Counted from the first letter of the stretch, positions 9,197 through 18,955 are shown. The stretch: DNA of 64,000 nucleotides from Propionibacteriales bacterium (GCA_026392415.1 JAPLCC010000049.1:45174-109173); one strand, 5' to 3'. Program-made: numbers and translations. Notes: generated by a model from the sequence alone, not told the origin.

Positions 9197-10558
9197 ATGG
9201 ACCGCCGAATCTTCGGTATCGAGAACGAGTACGGCGTCACCTGCACGTTCCGCGGTCAACGCCGGCTGAGCCCCGACGAGGTGGCGCGCTACCTGTTCCG
9301 CAAGGTGGTGAGCTGGGGGCGTTCGAGCAACGTCTTCCTCCGCAACGGCGCCCGGCTCTACCTCGACGTGGGCAGCCACCCCGAGTACGCCACGCCCGAG
9401 TGCGACGACATCGCCGAGCTCGTGACGCACGACAAGGCGGGGGAGCGGGTCCTCGAGGGCCTGCTGCTCGATGCGGAGCAGCGCCTGCACGACGAGGGCA
9501 TCGCCGGCGAGATCTACCTCTTCAAGAACAACACCGACTCCGCGGGCAACTCCTATGGCTGCCACGAGAATTACCTCGTGAGCCGGGCCGGGGAGTTCAG
9601 CAAGCTGGCCGACGTGCTGATCCCGTTCCTGGTGACCCGGCAGATCATTGTCGGCGCCGGGAAGATCACCCAGACGCCGCGCGGTACGTCGTACTCCGTC
9701 AGTCAGCGGGCCGAGCACATCTGGGAGGGCGTCTCGAGCGCGACCACCCGCAGCCGCCCGATCATCAACACGCGCGACGAGCCGCACGCCGACGCGGAGA
9801 AGTACCGCCGTCTCCACGTCATCGTCGGTGACTCCAACATGAGCGAGACGACCACGATGCTCAAGGTCGCCTCCTGCGACCTGGTGCTGCGGATGATCGA
9901 GGAGGGCGTCGTCATGCGCGACCTCACGATGGAGAACCAGATCCGGGCCATCCGGGAGATCTCCCACGACGTCACGGGCCGGCGCAAGATCCGGCTCGCG
10001 AACGGCCGGGAAGCGAGTGCGCTCGACATCCAGGGCGAGTACCTCGCCAAGGCTCGCGACTTCGTGGACCGCCGGGGGATCAGCACCCCGATCATCGAAC
10101 GGTCCCTCGACCTGTGGGAGCGCGGCCTGAAGGCCGTCGAGTCCGACGACCTGGGCCTGGTCGACCGCGAGATCGACTGGGTCATCAAGTGGAAGGTGAT
10201 CGAGCGTTACCGCGCCAAGCACGGTCTGCCGCTCAGCCACCCCCGGGTCGCCCAGCTCGACCTCGCCTACCACGACATCCACCGAGGTCGCGGCCTCTAC
10301 TACCTGCTGGAGAAGCGCGGAGCGGTGGCCCGGGTCAGCACCGACCTCAAGATCTTCGAAGCGAAGTCCGTGCCGCCGCAGAACACCCGTGCCCGCCTCC
10401 GGGGCGAGTTCATCCGCCGCGCCCAGGAGCGCCGCCGCGACTTCACGGTCGACTGGGTGCACCTCAAGCTCAACGACCAGGCGCAACGCACCGTCCTGTG
10501 CAAGGACCCGTTCCGGGCCTACGACGAGCGCGTGCAGCGGTTGATCGACGGCATGTAG
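9197..10558 (+). CDS. pafA: Pup-protein ligase PafA
   Basis: This 453-aa paralogue of Dop lacks the Dop-loop. It shows [13 protein letters not shown] (Mg-ATP Glu residues), [15 protein letters not shown] with catalytic Asp57, and [19 protein letters not shown]. PafA phosphorylates the C-terminal Glu of Pup and transfers it to a substrate lysine, forming an isopeptide bond. The length is normal for the family. It is the last enzyme gene of the pupylation set; the transcription activators pafBC follow after one lipoprotein gene. Confidence 0.97.
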   Translation: MDRRIFGIENEYGVTCTFRGQRRLSPDEVARYLFRKVVSWGRSSNVFLRNGARLYLDVGSHPEYATPECDDIAELVTHDKAGERVLEGLLLDAEQRLHDEGIAGEIYLFKNNTDSAGNSYGCHENYLVSRAGEFSKLADVLIPFLVTRQIIVGAGKITQTPRGTSYSVSQRAEHIWEGVSSATTRSRPIINTRDEPHADAEKYRRLHVIVGDSNMSETTTMLKVASCDLVLRMIEEGVVMRDLTMENQIRAIREISHDVTGRRKIRLANGREASALDIQGEYLAKARDFVDRRGISTPIIERSLDLWERGLKAVESDDLGLVDREIDWVIKWKVIERYRAKHGLPLSHPRVAQLDLAYHDIHRGRGLYYLLEKRGAVARVSTDLKIFEAKSVPPQNTRARLRGEFIRRAQERRRDFTVDWVHLKLNDQAQRTVLCKDPFRAYDERVQRLIDGM

Positions 10559-10579
10559 GGACTACTCAGGCCGACTGGG

Positions 10580-10585
10580 TATGGT
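10580..10585 (+). promoter_or_regulatory. Leaderless -10 (TATGGT) for the FKBP lipoprotein
   Basis: TATGGT, 6 bases, GTG 10592. This favours the GTG over the TTG at 10586 used in the ORF track. Confidence 0.45.
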
Positions 10586-10591
10586 TTGCGC

Positions 10592-11713
10592 GTGCTCGAC
10601 CGCCTGCGACGACGTCCCGCTGCCCTGCTGCTGACCGCCCTGCTCCCGGCGAGCCTCGCGCTCGCCGCCTGCGGGGACGGTGACGAACAACTGAAGGGCT
10701 TCGACGCCGTCTCGATCAGCGGAGCGGTCGGCTCCACGCCGAAGCTCGACTGGAAGGGCAAGCTCGCGGCCGGCAAGCGCCAGGTCAAGGTGGTCACCGA
10801 GGGCGACGGGCCCGAGATCGCCAAGGGCGACGTGGTGCAGGTCGACTTCACGATGGCCAACGGGTACACGCACAAGGTCACCTACGACGCCTACGACAAG
10901 TACTCCCTCAGCACGTTGGTCAAGGTCGGCACCGAGCTCGTCCCGTCGAGCTTCTCGGACCTGCTCGCCGCCGGCATCGACGACGAGATCAAGGCCGGCC
11001 AGAAGATCGGCACCCGGATCGCCGTCACGATGAGCAGCGAGGACCTGATCGCCGACTACCTCGGCAACGCCCAGGCCGCCCAGCTCATTGCCTCCAAGGA
11101 CATCGGCAACGAGGACGGCCTGCTCTTCGTCGCCGACCTGACTGCTGTGGCCGGTCCGAGCGGCACCGAGGAGAAGGCGCCCGCCTGGGCGCCGAAGATC
11201 GTCGAGGAGGACGGCGTGCCGTCCAGCTTCGACTTCAAGGGCGCCCCCGCCCCCTCGGGCAAGCTCGAGGTCGCTGCGATCATCCTGGGCGACGGACCCA
11301 AGGTGAAGAGCGGCCAGAACATCCTGGCCAGCTACCTCGGCCAGCTCCCGAAGGAGAAGACGCCGTTCGACGAGAGCTACGCCGACGGTCGAGCTCTCGC
11401 CGCCGTCGTCGGCGGCGCTGATGCATCGGTCGTCAAGGGCTGGTCGAAGGGCCTCGTCGGACTGCCGGTCGGCAGTCGGGTACTCCTGCAGATCCCGCCG
11501 AGCCTCGGCTACGGCAAGGAGGCGCAGAAGGACCAGGCCGGCAAGGTGACCATCCCGGCCAACTCGACGCTCTACTTCATCGTCGACATCCTCGACGTGG
11601 CCGACCCCGAGCCCGCGCCCGAGCCCGCCGAGCCGGCATCGCCGACCGACGCTGCCACCGGCACCCCGTCCGGGACGCCTTCCACAGAGCCGTCCGAAGG
11701 GGCGTCGGAGTAG
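10592..11713 (+). CDS. Lipoprotein with tandem FKBP-type peptidyl-prolyl isomerase domains
   Basis: This 373-aa protein has a lipoprotein signal ending at lipobox LAAC (Cys about residue 27), so it is anchored to the outer face of the membrane. Two FKBP-like domains follow. The first (about 60-185) has lost most hallmark residues, and the second (about 205-335) keeps VVKGWSKGLVGLPVGSRVLLQIPPSLGYG and the closing strand. A Pro/Glu/Thr-rich tail ends the protein. It probably assists folding of exported proteins. FKBP genes sit between pafA and pafBC in many actinobacteria. No ribosome-binding site is visible. Confidence 0.87.
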   Translation: MLDRLRRRPAALLLTALLPASLALAACGDGDEQLKGFDAVSISGAVGSTPKLDWKGKLAAGKRQVKVVTEGDGPEIAKGDVVQVDFTMANGYTHKVTYDAYDKYSLSTLVKVGTELVPSSFSDLLAAGIDDEIKAGQKIGTRIAVTMSSEDLIADYLGNAQAAQLIASKDIGNEDGLLFVADLTAVAGPSGTEEKAPAWAPKIVEEDGVPSSFDFKGAPAPSGKLEVAAIILGDGPKVKSGQNILASYLGQLPKEKTPFDESYADGRALAAVVGGADASVVKGWSKGLVGLPVGSRVLLQIPPSLGYGKEAQKDQAGKVTIPANSTLYFIVDILDVADPEPAPEPAEPASPTDAATGTPSGTPSTEPSEGASE

Positions 11714-11724
11714 CCCACACCGGG

Positions 11725-11730
11725 CAGAAT
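11725..11730 (+). promoter_or_regulatory. Leaderless -10 (CAGAAT) for pafBC
   Basis: CAGAAT, 7 bases, ATG 11738. Confidence 0.4.
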
Positions 11731-11737
11731 CGATCCC

Positions 11738-12700
11738 ATGCCGGCTCCGAAGAGCGAGCGCCTGCTCAACCTGCTGATCATGCTCCTGGTCCAGCGGCGC
11801 CCGATCGCCAAGGACCGGATCCGCGAGTTGCTGTACCCCGACTCGCGGCCGGACGCCTTTGAGAAGATGTTCGAGCGCGACAAGGACGAGCTCCGCAGCC
11901 TCGGCGTTCCGGTCGAGGTCGCTTCGATCGACCCGCTGTTCGAGGACGAGATCGGCTACCGGATCCCGCCCGAGGCGTTCGCGCTGCCCGACATCGAGCT
12001 GACGTCGGAGGAGGCCGCGGTCGTCGGCATCGCCTCCCGGGTGTGGCAGCACGCCACGATGGCCCAGGCCACCACGGACGCCGTACGCAAGCTCACCGCG
12101 GCCGGGATCGACGTCGACCTCGACGCCCTCGAGATCGCGCAGCCGCTGCTCACCGCCGACGAGCCGGCCTTCGAGACCTGCTGGGTCGCGGTCTGCGAAC
12201 GGACCGCCATCGAGTTCGACTACAAGCGCCCCGGCGCCGACAGTGCGCTCACCCGGCACGTCGAGCCCTGGGGTGTCGTGCGCTACTCCGGGCGCTGGTA
12301 CGTCGTCGGCCACGACGCCGACCGAGGCGCCGAGCGCGTCTTCCGCCTCTCTCGCGTCCAGGGCGTCGTCCGCACCGTCGGCCAGCCCGGCGCGTACGAC
12401 GTCCCGCCGGACACCGACGTACGCGAGATCGCGCGGAGGCTGGCCCCGCCGAGTGGCACCGAACGCGCCGTGCTCCTGGTCCGGCACGGCACCGGACACG
12501 TGTTCCGGCGCTCTGCCGACCGCATCGAGACCGGTGTGCTGGGACCCGATCACCTGAGCGCCTGGGACCGCGTCGAGTTGACCCGCCCGGCCGTGGGTCT
12601 CGTTGACGACGTCCTCGCGCAGGGTTCCGACGTGGTGCTGCTCGAACCGGCAGCGCTTCGCCAGCGCATCATCGCCCGCCTCGAGCAGGTGGCCCGGTGA
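11738..12700 (+). CDS. pafB: WYL-domain transcription activator PafB
   Basis: This 320-aa protein has an N-terminal winged HTH (about 5-65), a middle helical region and a WYL domain (about 150-225, with WGVVRYSGRWYVVGHD). PafB and PafC together activate the LexA/RecA-independent DNA-damage response in mycobacteria. The WYL domain is thought to sense single-stranded nucleic acid. The gene overlaps pafC by four bases (GTGA), so the two halves of the heteromer are coupled. Position downstream of pafA is the standard arrangement. Confidence 0.94.
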   Translation: MPAPKSERLLNLLIMLLVQRRPIAKDRIRELLYPDSRPDAFEKMFERDKDELRSLGVPVEVASIDPLFEDEIGYRIPPEAFALPDIELTSEEAAVVGIASRVWQHATMAQATTDAVRKLTAAGIDVDLDALEIAQPLLTADEPAFETCWVAVCERTAIEFDYKRPGADSALTRHVEPWGVVRYSGRWYVVGHDADRGAERVFRLSRVQGVVRTVGQPGAYDVPPDTDVREIARRLAPPSGTERAVLLVRHGTGHVFRRSADRIETGVLGPDHLSAWDRVELTRPAVGLVDDVLAQGSDVVLLEPAALRQRIIARLEQVAR

Positions 12701-13719
12701 GCACGACCCGCGCCGCGAGCGGAGCCGGAGCCCGCGATCAGGTGGCCCGCCTGCTGACCCTGGTGCCCTTCCTGCACCACCGTGACGGCGTACGGCTGGA
12801 GGAGGCGGCCTCGCTCCTCGGCACGTCCTCCGAACAGGTCCTGCGTGACCTCAAGGTGCTCTTCATGTGCGGGCTGCCCGGCGGGCTGCCCGGCGACCTG
12901 ATCGATGTCGACCTGGACGCGATCGAGACCGAGGAGGGCAGCCCCGTGACCGAGGGCGTCATCCGGGTGGAGAACGCCGACTACCTGGCGCGTCCGCTGC
13001 GGCTCAGCGCAACGGAGGCGTCCGCGGTGATCGTCGCGCTGCGCATGCTCCGCGACACGTCATCGGGGGACACCCGCACCCTGGTCAAGCAGGTGCTGAC
13101 CAAACTGGAGAACGCCGCAGCCACGGCCGGCGCCGCCCACTTCGACGTCACGCCCTCGGACCGGGACGCCGCGCAGGTCGTCCAGGCCGACCTGACCCGC
13201 GTGCTCAACGATGCCGTCGCCGCCGGACGCCAGGTGCGGCTGGCCTACTTCGTCCCCTCGCGGGGCGAGGAGACCGAACGCGTGGTCGACCCGCGGGGCG
13301 TCGTCACCCACGGCGTGTTCGCCTACCTCGACGCGTGGTGCCACGGCGCCGACGCCGAGCGCCTGTTCCGGCTCGACCGGATCGCGAAGGCCGAGGTGCT
13401 CGACAGCTCGATCACCACGACACCCCGGGCTCCTCGGGACCTCAGCGACGGCCTGTTCGCCGACGCCGACCAGCCCGGCAGCGCGGTGGTCACCCTGCAT
13501 CTCGCCGCCGAAGCACGATGGGCGACCGAGTACTACCCGATGCGAGACGTGCGTCCGCAGGCCGACGGATCCGCTGAGGTCGACCTCGTCGTCGTCGACC
13601 AGCGCTGGCTGCTCCGGCTGCTGATGCGCCTGGCGCCGCACGCGCGCGTGATCGCTCCCCAGGAGTTCACCGAGTCTTTCACCGCAACTGCACAGGAGAC
13701 CCTCAGTCTCTACCGATGA
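12697..13719 (+). CDS. pafC: WYL-domain transcription activator PafC
   Basis: This 340-aa partner of PafB starts with GTG on the overlap. It has an HTH at about 15-70, a WYL region around DPRGVVTHGVFAYLDAWCHGA (residues 195-230), and a C-terminal WCX-like extension (about 260-335). It should bind DNA-damage promoters together with PafB and RNA polymerase. The tatA promoter lies directly after its stop codon. Confidence 0.93.
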   Translation: MSTTRAASGAGARDQVARLLTLVPFLHHRDGVRLEEAASLLGTSSEQVLRDLKVLFMCGLPGGLPGDLIDVDLDAIETEEGSPVTEGVIRVENADYLARPLRLSATEASAVIVALRMLRDTSSGDTRTLVKQVLTKLENAAATAGAAHFDVTPSDRDAAQVVQADLTRVLNDAVAAGRQVRLAYFVPSRGEETERVVDPRGVVTHGVFAYLDAWCHGADAERLFRLDRIAKAEVLDSSITTTPRAPRDLSDGLFADADQPGSAVVTLHLAAEARWATEYYPMRDVRPQADGSAEVDLVVVDQRWLLRLLMRLAPHARVIAPQEFTESFTATAQETLSLYR

Positions 13720-13727
13720 GGGGGGCG

Positions 13728-13733
13728 TAGGAT
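13728..13733 (+). promoter_or_regulatory. -10 element (TAGGAT) of tatAC
   Basis: TAGGAT lies just after the pafC stop, giving a leader of about 37 bases to ATG 13777. Unlike most genes here, tatA is not predicted to be leaderless. Confidence 0.35.
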
Positions 13734-13776
13734 GGCCCCTGTCCGCACAGCCTGAGACGTGAGAGTTGGTCCTTCG

Positions 13777-14031
13777 ATGACCCCCCTGATCGGAATGCCC
13801 CAGGGAGCCGAGTGGCTCATCATCCTGGCGATCGTGATTCTGGTGTTCGGTGCGGCCAAGCTCCCTGAACTGGCTCGCGGCACCGGCCAGGCGCTTCGCA
13901 TCTTCAAGTCCGAGACCAAGGGCCTTCGCGACGAGGACGAGACGCCCGCCGCCCCCAAGGGTGAGCTGAACGCGGCCGACGAGGTCGCCGAGGGCGAGAT
14001 CGTCGACGAGCGCCGCGAGAACAACGCCTGA
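13777..14031 (+). CDS. tatA: Sec-independent translocase subunit TatA
   Basis: This 84-aa protein has one membrane helix (EWLIILAIVILVFGAAKLPEL, about 10-30), the FG hinge, an amphipathic helix with ARGTGQALRIFKSE and an acidic disordered tail, which is classic TatA. TatA multimers form the passage for folded twin-arginine substrates recruited by TatC. ATG 13777 is preferred over the GTG at 13759 because it gives the usual short periplasmic N-terminus. It is followed at once by tatC. No tatB is present in this window. Confidence 0.93.
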   Translation: MTPLIGMPQGAEWLIILAIVILVFGAAKLPELARGTGQALRIFKSETKGLRDEDETPAAPKGELNAADEVAEGEIVDERRENNA

Positions 14032-14032
14032 G

Positions 14033-14872
14033 TTGGCCCTGCTCAGCGTTGCAAAGCTGCTGGTCGGCACACCGGTCCATCCGGTCGGCGCCGACGGACG
14101 GATGGCCCTGTCGGACCATCTGCGGGAGTTGCGCGCCCGGCTGTTGAAGGCGGCGTTCGCCGTCGTCGTCGCGTTCGGCATCGCACTCTTCTTCTACGAA
14201 CCGCTGCTGCACCTCGTTCTCGACCCCTACCTCGAGGCACAGAAGGCACTCCCGGACGGCGCGACCGAGGCCACGACTTCGGGCGCCGCCGGTGGTTTCC
14301 TGTTGTACCTCAAGCTCTGCGGCCTGGCCGCCCTGGTCGGGTCGAGCCCGGTGTGGCTGTACCAGATCTGGGCGTTCATCCTCCCGGGCCTGCACCGCAA
14401 CGAGAAGAAGTGGACGGGCATCTTCGCGGTCATCGCAGCGCCGCTCTTCCTGGCGGGTATCGCGCTGGGTTACTTCACGCTGCCGAAGGGCCTGGAGATC
14501 CTGATCGGTCTCAACCCGGACGAGCTCACGAACCTCGTCGAGTTCAACGAGTACCTCACCTTCTTCAGCCGCACCCTGCTCGGCTTCGGCATCGCTTTCG
14601 AGATCCCCGTCTTCGTCGTGCTCCTCAACCTCGCCGGCGTGGTCAAGGGCAAGAGCCTGGGGGCCCACCGCCCGTGGATCATCGTCGGCTCGTTCATCTT
14701 CGCCGCCGTGATGACGCCCTCGGGTGACCCGTTCACCATGAGCTTCATGGCCGTGCCGATGGTCATCCTGTTCCTGATCTCCGAGGTCATCGCACGGCTC
14801 AACGACCGCCGTCGGGCCAAGCGGGCCATCAACGCAGGTCTTTCTCCCGACGAGGCGAGCCCGCTGCCCTGA
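14033..14872 (+). CDS. tatC: Sec-independent translocase subunit TatC
   Basis: This 279-aa protein has six membrane helices and the TatC signature near the N-terminus (MALSDHLRELRARLLKA), which binds twin-arginine signal peptides. The FEIPVFVVLLNLAGV and HRPWIIVGSFIFAAVMTPSGDP segments are also family-conserved. The assigned TTG is one base after the tatA stop and suggests re-initiation. ATG 14102 would remove 23 residues and is possible, although mycobacterial TatC has a similar extension. The gene order pafBC-tatA-tatC-helY is conserved in actinobacteria. Confidence 0.93.
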   Translation: MALLSVAKLLVGTPVHPVGADGRMALSDHLRELRARLLKAAFAVVVAFGIALFFYEPLLHLVLDPYLEAQKALPDGATEATTSGAAGGFLLYLKLCGLAALVGSSPVWLYQIWAFILPGLHRNEKKWTGIFAVIAAPLFLAGIALGYFTLPKGLEILIGLNPDELTNLVEFNEYLTFFSRTLLGFGIAFEIPVFVVLLNLAGVVKGKSLGAHRPWIIVGSFIFAAVMTPSGDPFTMSFMAVPMVILFLISEVIARLNDRRRAKRAINAGLSPDEASPLP

Positions 14873-14883
14873 GCGCGGTGCCC

Positions 14884-14889
14884 TAATCT
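14884..14889 (+). promoter_or_regulatory. Leaderless -10 (TAATCT) for the diacylglycerol kinase
   Basis: TAATCT, 6 bases, GTG 14896. Confidence 0.5.
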
Positions 14890-14895
14890 TCACCT

Positions 14896-15765
14896 GTGCC
14901 TCGCGCCGTCGTACTGACCAACCCCACGTCGGGGAAGGGCCGGGGTGCGCGGATGCGTGACGAAGCACTGCCCAGGTTCCACGGCGCAGGCTGGCGCACC
15001 ACGTCGCTGTACGGGCGGGACGCGGACGAATCGCTCGACCTGGCCCGCAAGGCCGTCGCGGAGGAGCCCGACGTGCTCGTGCTGTGCGGGGGAGACGGGA
15101 TGGTCAATCTCGGACTCCAGGCAGCCGCCGGCACCAGGGTGCCGATCGGCATCCTCCCGGCAGGCACCGGCAACGACATCGCACGCTCCCTCGACCTCCC
15201 GTTGCGCGACGGCGCGGCCGCGGCGACACGGATCATCGAGGGGGCTCCGCGAGCCATCGACCTCGCCCGCATCGGCGATCGCTGGTTCGGTGGTGTCCTC
15301 GCAGCAGGGTTCGACTCGGTGGCCAACGAGCGCGCCAACCGGATGCGCTGGCCCAAGGGCCAGATGCGCTACAACCTGGCCACGCTCGCCGAGCTGCGGG
15401 TGTTCGAGCCCCTCCACTACGTGCTCGAGCTCGACGGCGTGGAGCGGCAGGTCGAAGCGATGCTCGTGGCCGTCGGCAACGGGCCGTCGTACGGCGGCGG
15501 GCTGCGGATGACGCACGGTGCCGTTCTCGACGACGGGCTGCTGGACGTCGTACTGATCAAACCCATGGGGCGTGTCGAGCTGGCGCGCACCTTCCCCAAA
15601 CTCTTCAACGGGACCCACGTGACCCATCCGCAGTACGAACACCACCTCGTGCGCCAGGTGACCATCGCCAGCGCCGGCATCGTCGGGTACGCCGACGGCG
15701 AGCGCTTCGGCCCGCTGCCCCTCACGGTCGAGTGCGTCCCCGGAGCGGTCCAGGTGTGGGCATGA
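14896..15765 (+). CDS. Diacylglycerol/lipid kinase family protein
   Basis: This 289-aa DagK-type kinase has NPTSGKGRG near the start, the nucleotide-binding GGDGMVN (about 61-67) and GILPAGTGNDIARSL (about 85-99). It phosphorylates diacylglycerol or a related lipid, recycling it to phosphatidate at the membrane. The GTG start is supported by the leaderless -10. It overlaps helY by four bases (ATGA), so the two are co-translated although their functions are not obviously linked. Confidence 0.9.
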   Translation: MPRAVVLTNPTSGKGRGARMRDEALPRFHGAGWRTTSLYGRDADESLDLARKAVAEEPDVLVLCGGDGMVNLGLQAAAGTRVPIGILPAGTGNDIARSLDLPLRDGAAAATRIIEGAPRAIDLARIGDRWFGGVLAAGFDSVANERANRMRWPKGQMRYNLATLAELRVFEPLHYVLELDGVERQVEAMLVAVGNGPSYGGGLRMTHGAVLDDGLLDVVLIKPMGRVELARTFPKLFNGTHVTHPQYEHHLVRQVTIASAGIVGYADGERFGPLPLTVECVPGAVQVWA

Positions 15766-18497
15766 CCGGGCACCCGATCTTCGAGGACTTCGCGGGCACG
15801 TTCCCGTTCCCGCTCGACGACTTCCAGGTCGAGGGGTGCAAGGCGGTGGAAGAGGGGGACAGCGTCCTCGTTGCTGCTCCGACCGGTGCGGGCAAGACCG
15901 TGGTGGGGGAGTTCGCGGTCCATCTCGCGCTCGAGACCGGCCGCAAGTGCTTCTACACGACCCCGATCAAGGCGCTGTCCAACCAGAAGTACAACGACCT
16001 CGTCGTCCGCCACGGGGCCGACAAGGTCGGCCTGTTGACCGGCGACACCTCGATCAACGGCGAGGCACCGATCGTCGTGATGACGACCGAGGTGCTGCGC
16101 AACATGCTCTACGCGCGTTCCCGGACCCTCGTGGGTCTCGGCTTCGTGGTCATGGACGAGGTGCACTACCTCGCCGACCGTGCTCGCGGCGCCGTATGGG
16201 AGGAAGTGATCATCCACCTCCCCGAGTCGGTGTCGGTGGTGTCGCTCTCCGCGACGGTCTCCAACGCAGAAGAGTTCGGCGAGTGGCTCGAGACCGTACG
16301 TGGCACCAACCGCACCATCGTGGCGGAGCGGCGCCCGGTGCCGCTGTACCAGCACGTGATGGCCGGTCGGCGCCTGCACGATCTCTTCGCCTCCTCCGAC
16401 GTCGACGCCGCCGCCGGCTTCGTCCGCGAGGGCGCGCCGGTCAACGAGGAGCTGATGAAGCTCGCCCGCGACGACTGGGCCTCCTCCCGCCTCAAGGACC
16501 GGCGCACACCCAAGGGCGCCAGCAAGGGCGCCCGCCCCGGCGGTCCCGGGAGCCGTTCGGTCGGCAACGGCCGACGGATCTGGATCCCCGGCCGGCTCGA
16601 CGTCCTCGACGCGCTGGAGCGGGCCAACCTCCTGCCCGCCATCGACTTCATCTTCAGCCGCGCCGGATGCGACGCGGCCGTCCAGCAGTGCCTGGACGCC
16701 AACGTCCGGCTCACCACCGCCGACGAGCGTGACGAGGCGATCGCGTACGTCGAGCACACGCTCGGCGCGATGCCACCGGACGACCTGGAGGTCCTCGGCT
16801 ACCACGACTTCCTCGACGCCGCCTCCCGCGGCGTCGCGGCCCACCACGCCGGCATGCTTCCGGCGTTCAAGGAATGCGTCGAGGCGCTGTACCTGCGTGG
16901 ACTCGTGAAGATCGTCTTCGCGACCGAGACCCTCGCGCTCGGCATCAACATGCCTGCCCGCACCGTGGTGCTCGAGAAGCTGAGCAAGTGGAACGGCGAG
17001 ACCCATGCCGACATCACCCCGGGGGAGTACACCCAGTTGACCGGCCGTGCGGGCCGCCGCGGACTCGACATCGAGGGCCACGCGGTCGTGCTCTGGCAGC
17101 CCGGCATGAACCCGCGCGACCTGGCGGGTCTCGCGTCGACGCGCACCTATCCGCTCCACTCGTCCTTCCGGCCGTCGTACAACATGGCGGTCAACCTGGT
17201 GCACGCCTTCGGGCGCCACCGCGCCCGCGAGCTCCTCGAGATGTCCTTCGCACAATTCCAGGCCGACCGCGCCGTCGTCGGGCTCGCCCGCCAGCTGCGC
17301 AAGGCCGAGGACGCCCTCGAGGGGTACGCAGAGTCGGCGCACTGCCACCTGGGCGACTACATGGAGTACGCCGGGCTGCGCCGGCGCATCTCCGAGCTGG
17401 AGAAGGAGTCCAGCAAGGTACGACGCCACGACCGCCGCGACGAGGCAGCGGCCTCGCTCGAACACCTCGAGCCGGGCGACATCATCGTGGTCCCGGTCGG
17501 CAAGTTCGCTGGCCCCGCCGTCATCGTCGAGCCGGGTCTGTCCGAGCAGGGCCACCGGCCCTTGGTGATCACCGCCGAACGCCAGGGCCGTCGTCTCGCG
17601 ATGATCGACTTCCCGGTGCCGGTCGAGGCGGTGGCCAGGATCCGTCTGCCGAAGCGTGTCGACACCCGCAACCCTCAGCAGCGCAAGGACATCGCCCAGG
17701 CGGTTCGGGCAGCGGTCCGGTCCCTGCCCGTTTCCATGACCCGCCCGCGCGCCGAGCGTGCGCCCATGGACGAGGGGGTGGCGGCGCAGATCGCCGAGAT
17801 CCGCACCCAGATCCGTCAGCACCCCTGCCACGGCTGTGACGACCGCGAGGACCATGCACGGTGGGCCGAGCGTCACGCCAAGCTCGCCAAGGACGCGCAG
17901 ATGCTCTCGGAGCGCATCGAGCGGCGCACCAACACCGTTGCCCGGACCTTCGACCGCGTGTGCGAGGTGCTGACCGCTGTCGGCTACCTCGAGGAGGACG
18001 CCGTCACCGACCGCGGCCGGGCCCTGATGCGGATCTACTCCGACCTCGACCTCGTCGCGGCCGAGGCGCTGCGGCTGGGCCTCTGGGAGGGTCTGACGCC
18101 CCAGCAGCTCGGCGCCGTGCTCTCCTCGCTCGTCTACGAGTCCCGTCGGCCCGAGGACGGTCCGGGAAACGTGCCCGGTGGTGTCATCTCCGAGACCATC
18201 GATGCCATGACCCGGCTTTGGTCCGAGCTCGAGCAGCTCGAACGCACCCACCGCCTCGACTTCCTGCGCAAGCCCGACCCCGGCTTCGCGTGGACGGCCT
18301 TCCGCTGGGCGGGGGGCCAGGACCTCGACGAGGTGATCACGCGCAACGACCAGACGGCCGGTGACTTCGTCCGCCAGATGAAGCAGCTGATCGACTTCGC
18401 CGGTCAGATCGCCAACGCCGCCGCGGGGACACCTGTCCGGGACACCGCACGCGACCTGGTCAAGCTGCTGCGCCGCGGGATCGTCGCCGGCGTCTGA
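15762..18497 (+). CDS. helY: DEAD/DEAH-box RNA helicase HelY (Ski2-like)
   Basis: The real protein is 911 aa; the ORF track's extra 226 residues upstream are out-of-context read-through. Walker A is APTGAGKT (about 38-45), motif II DEVH, motif III SAT, and motif VI QLTGRAGRRGLD. A Ski2/Mtr4-like C-terminal helical domain follows. Such helicases unwind structured RNA for decay or processing. The length and position after tatC match mycobacterial HelY (about 906 aa). ATG 15762 sits in the ATGA overlap with the kinase gene. Confidence 0.93.
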   Translation: MTGHPIFEDFAGTFPFPLDDFQVEGCKAVEEGDSVLVAAPTGAGKTVVGEFAVHLALETGRKCFYTTPIKALSNQKYNDLVVRHGADKVGLLTGDTSINGEAPIVVMTTEVLRNMLYARSRTLVGLGFVVMDEVHYLADRARGAVWEEVIIHLPESVSVVSLSATVSNAEEFGEWLETVRGTNRTIVAERRPVPLYQHVMAGRRLHDLFASSDVDAAAGFVREGAPVNEELMKLARDDWASSRLKDRRTPKGASKGARPGGPGSRSVGNGRRIWIPGRLDVLDALERANLLPAIDFIFSRAGCDAAVQQCLDANVRLTTADERDEAIAYVEHTLGAMPPDDLEVLGYHDFLDAASRGVAAHHAGMLPAFKECVEALYLRGLVKIVFATETLALGINMPARTVVLEKLSKWNGETHADITPGEYTQLTGRAGRRGLDIEGHAVVLWQPGMNPRDLAGLASTRTYPLHSSFRPSYNMAVNLVHAFGRHRARELLEMSFAQFQADRAVVGLARQLRKAEDALEGYAESAHCHLGDYMEYAGLRRRISELEKESSKVRRHDRRDEAAASLEHLEPGDIIVVPVGKFAGPAVIVEPGLSEQGHRPLVITAERQGRRLAMIDFPVPVEAVARIRLPKRVDTRNPQQRKDIAQAVRAAVRSLPVSMTRPRAERAPMDEGVAAQIAEIRTQIRQHPCHGCDDREDHARWAERHAKLAKDAQMLSERIERRTNTVARTFDRVCEVLTAVGYLEEDAVTDRGRALMRIYSDLDLVAAEALRLGLWEGLTPQQLGAVLSSLVYESRRPEDGPGNVPGGVISETIDAMTRLWSELEQLERTHRLDFLRKPDPGFAWTAFRWAGGQDLDEVITRNDQTAGDFVRQMKQLIDFAGQIANAAAGTPVRDTARDLVKLLRRGIVAGV

Positions 18498-18524
18498 CAG
18501 GGCAGGCCGGAAGCGCCCGTCGCG

Positions 18525-18905
18525 TCAGTCGAGCGGCAGCGTGGGCAGGGCGATCCCTCGCTCGGCTGCCCGCAGGCGGGCGGCGTACGACTGCCCTCGT
18601 GGTGACAGCGCCACCACGGCCCGTCGGCCGTCGGCCGGATCGGCCCGACGCACCACGAGTCCTCGCTCGACCAGCCGGTCCATGTGCCGGGTCAGACTCG
18701 CCGCCGGCACCACCGCGGCGGTGGCGATCTCGCTCATGCCGAGCCCCGGCTCGTCGTCGATGACAGCAAGGATCCGCCAGTGCTCGAGGGTGAGGCCGTG
18801 CTCCCCCAGGAGGGGCTGCAGCGCGTCGCGCACAGCGGCCTCCACCTGGCGCACCTGGACCGCGATGCTCGAGGTGAGAGCGTGCTGCGTGGTGACCCGG
18901 CTCAC
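18525..18905 (-). CDS. MarR-family transcription regulator
   Basis: This 126-aa winged-helix protein runs from MSRVTTQHALTSS, through the recognition region LGMSEIATAAVVPAASLTRHMDRLVERGLVVR, to the wing ADPADGRRAVVALSPRG. MarR proteins bind palindromes as dimers and release DNA on ligand binding. GTG 18905 is chosen over ATG 18947 because AAGGAG lies 6 bases upstream of it. It is divergent from the AmiC-like sensor gene and could regulate it. The palindrome CGTTAACG lies between them. Confidence 0.85.
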   Translation of the reverse strand: MSRVTTQHALTSSIAVQVRQVEAAVRDALQPLLGEHGLTLEHWRILAVIDDEPGLGMSEIATAAVVPAASLTRHMDRLVERGLVVRRADPADGRRAVVALSPRGQSYAARLRAAERGIALPTLPLD

Positions 18906-18955
18906 GGTGGTCTCCTTCGCGCTGGGCGTACCAACCGAGTGATTCATGACAATCG

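Noticed and set aside
15084-15761. 226-residue N-terminal extension of HelY in the ORF track
   Set aside because: It is the +1-frame shadow of the diacylglycerol kinase gene; the conserved helicase starts at ATG 15762 on the ATGA overlap.
15417-18251. 944-aa minus-strand ORF and other long antisense ORFs (for example 1050-2639, 4054-5751, 10562-12553)
   Set aside because: They lie antisense to well-identified genes (helY, mpa, FKBP/pafB) and have low-complexity Arg/Gly/Asp-rich translations typical of stop-poor GC-rich shadow frames.
18903-18947. ATG 18947 as the start of the MarR gene
   Set aside because: AAGGAG is positioned for GTG 18905, and the extra 14 residues are not conserved-looking.
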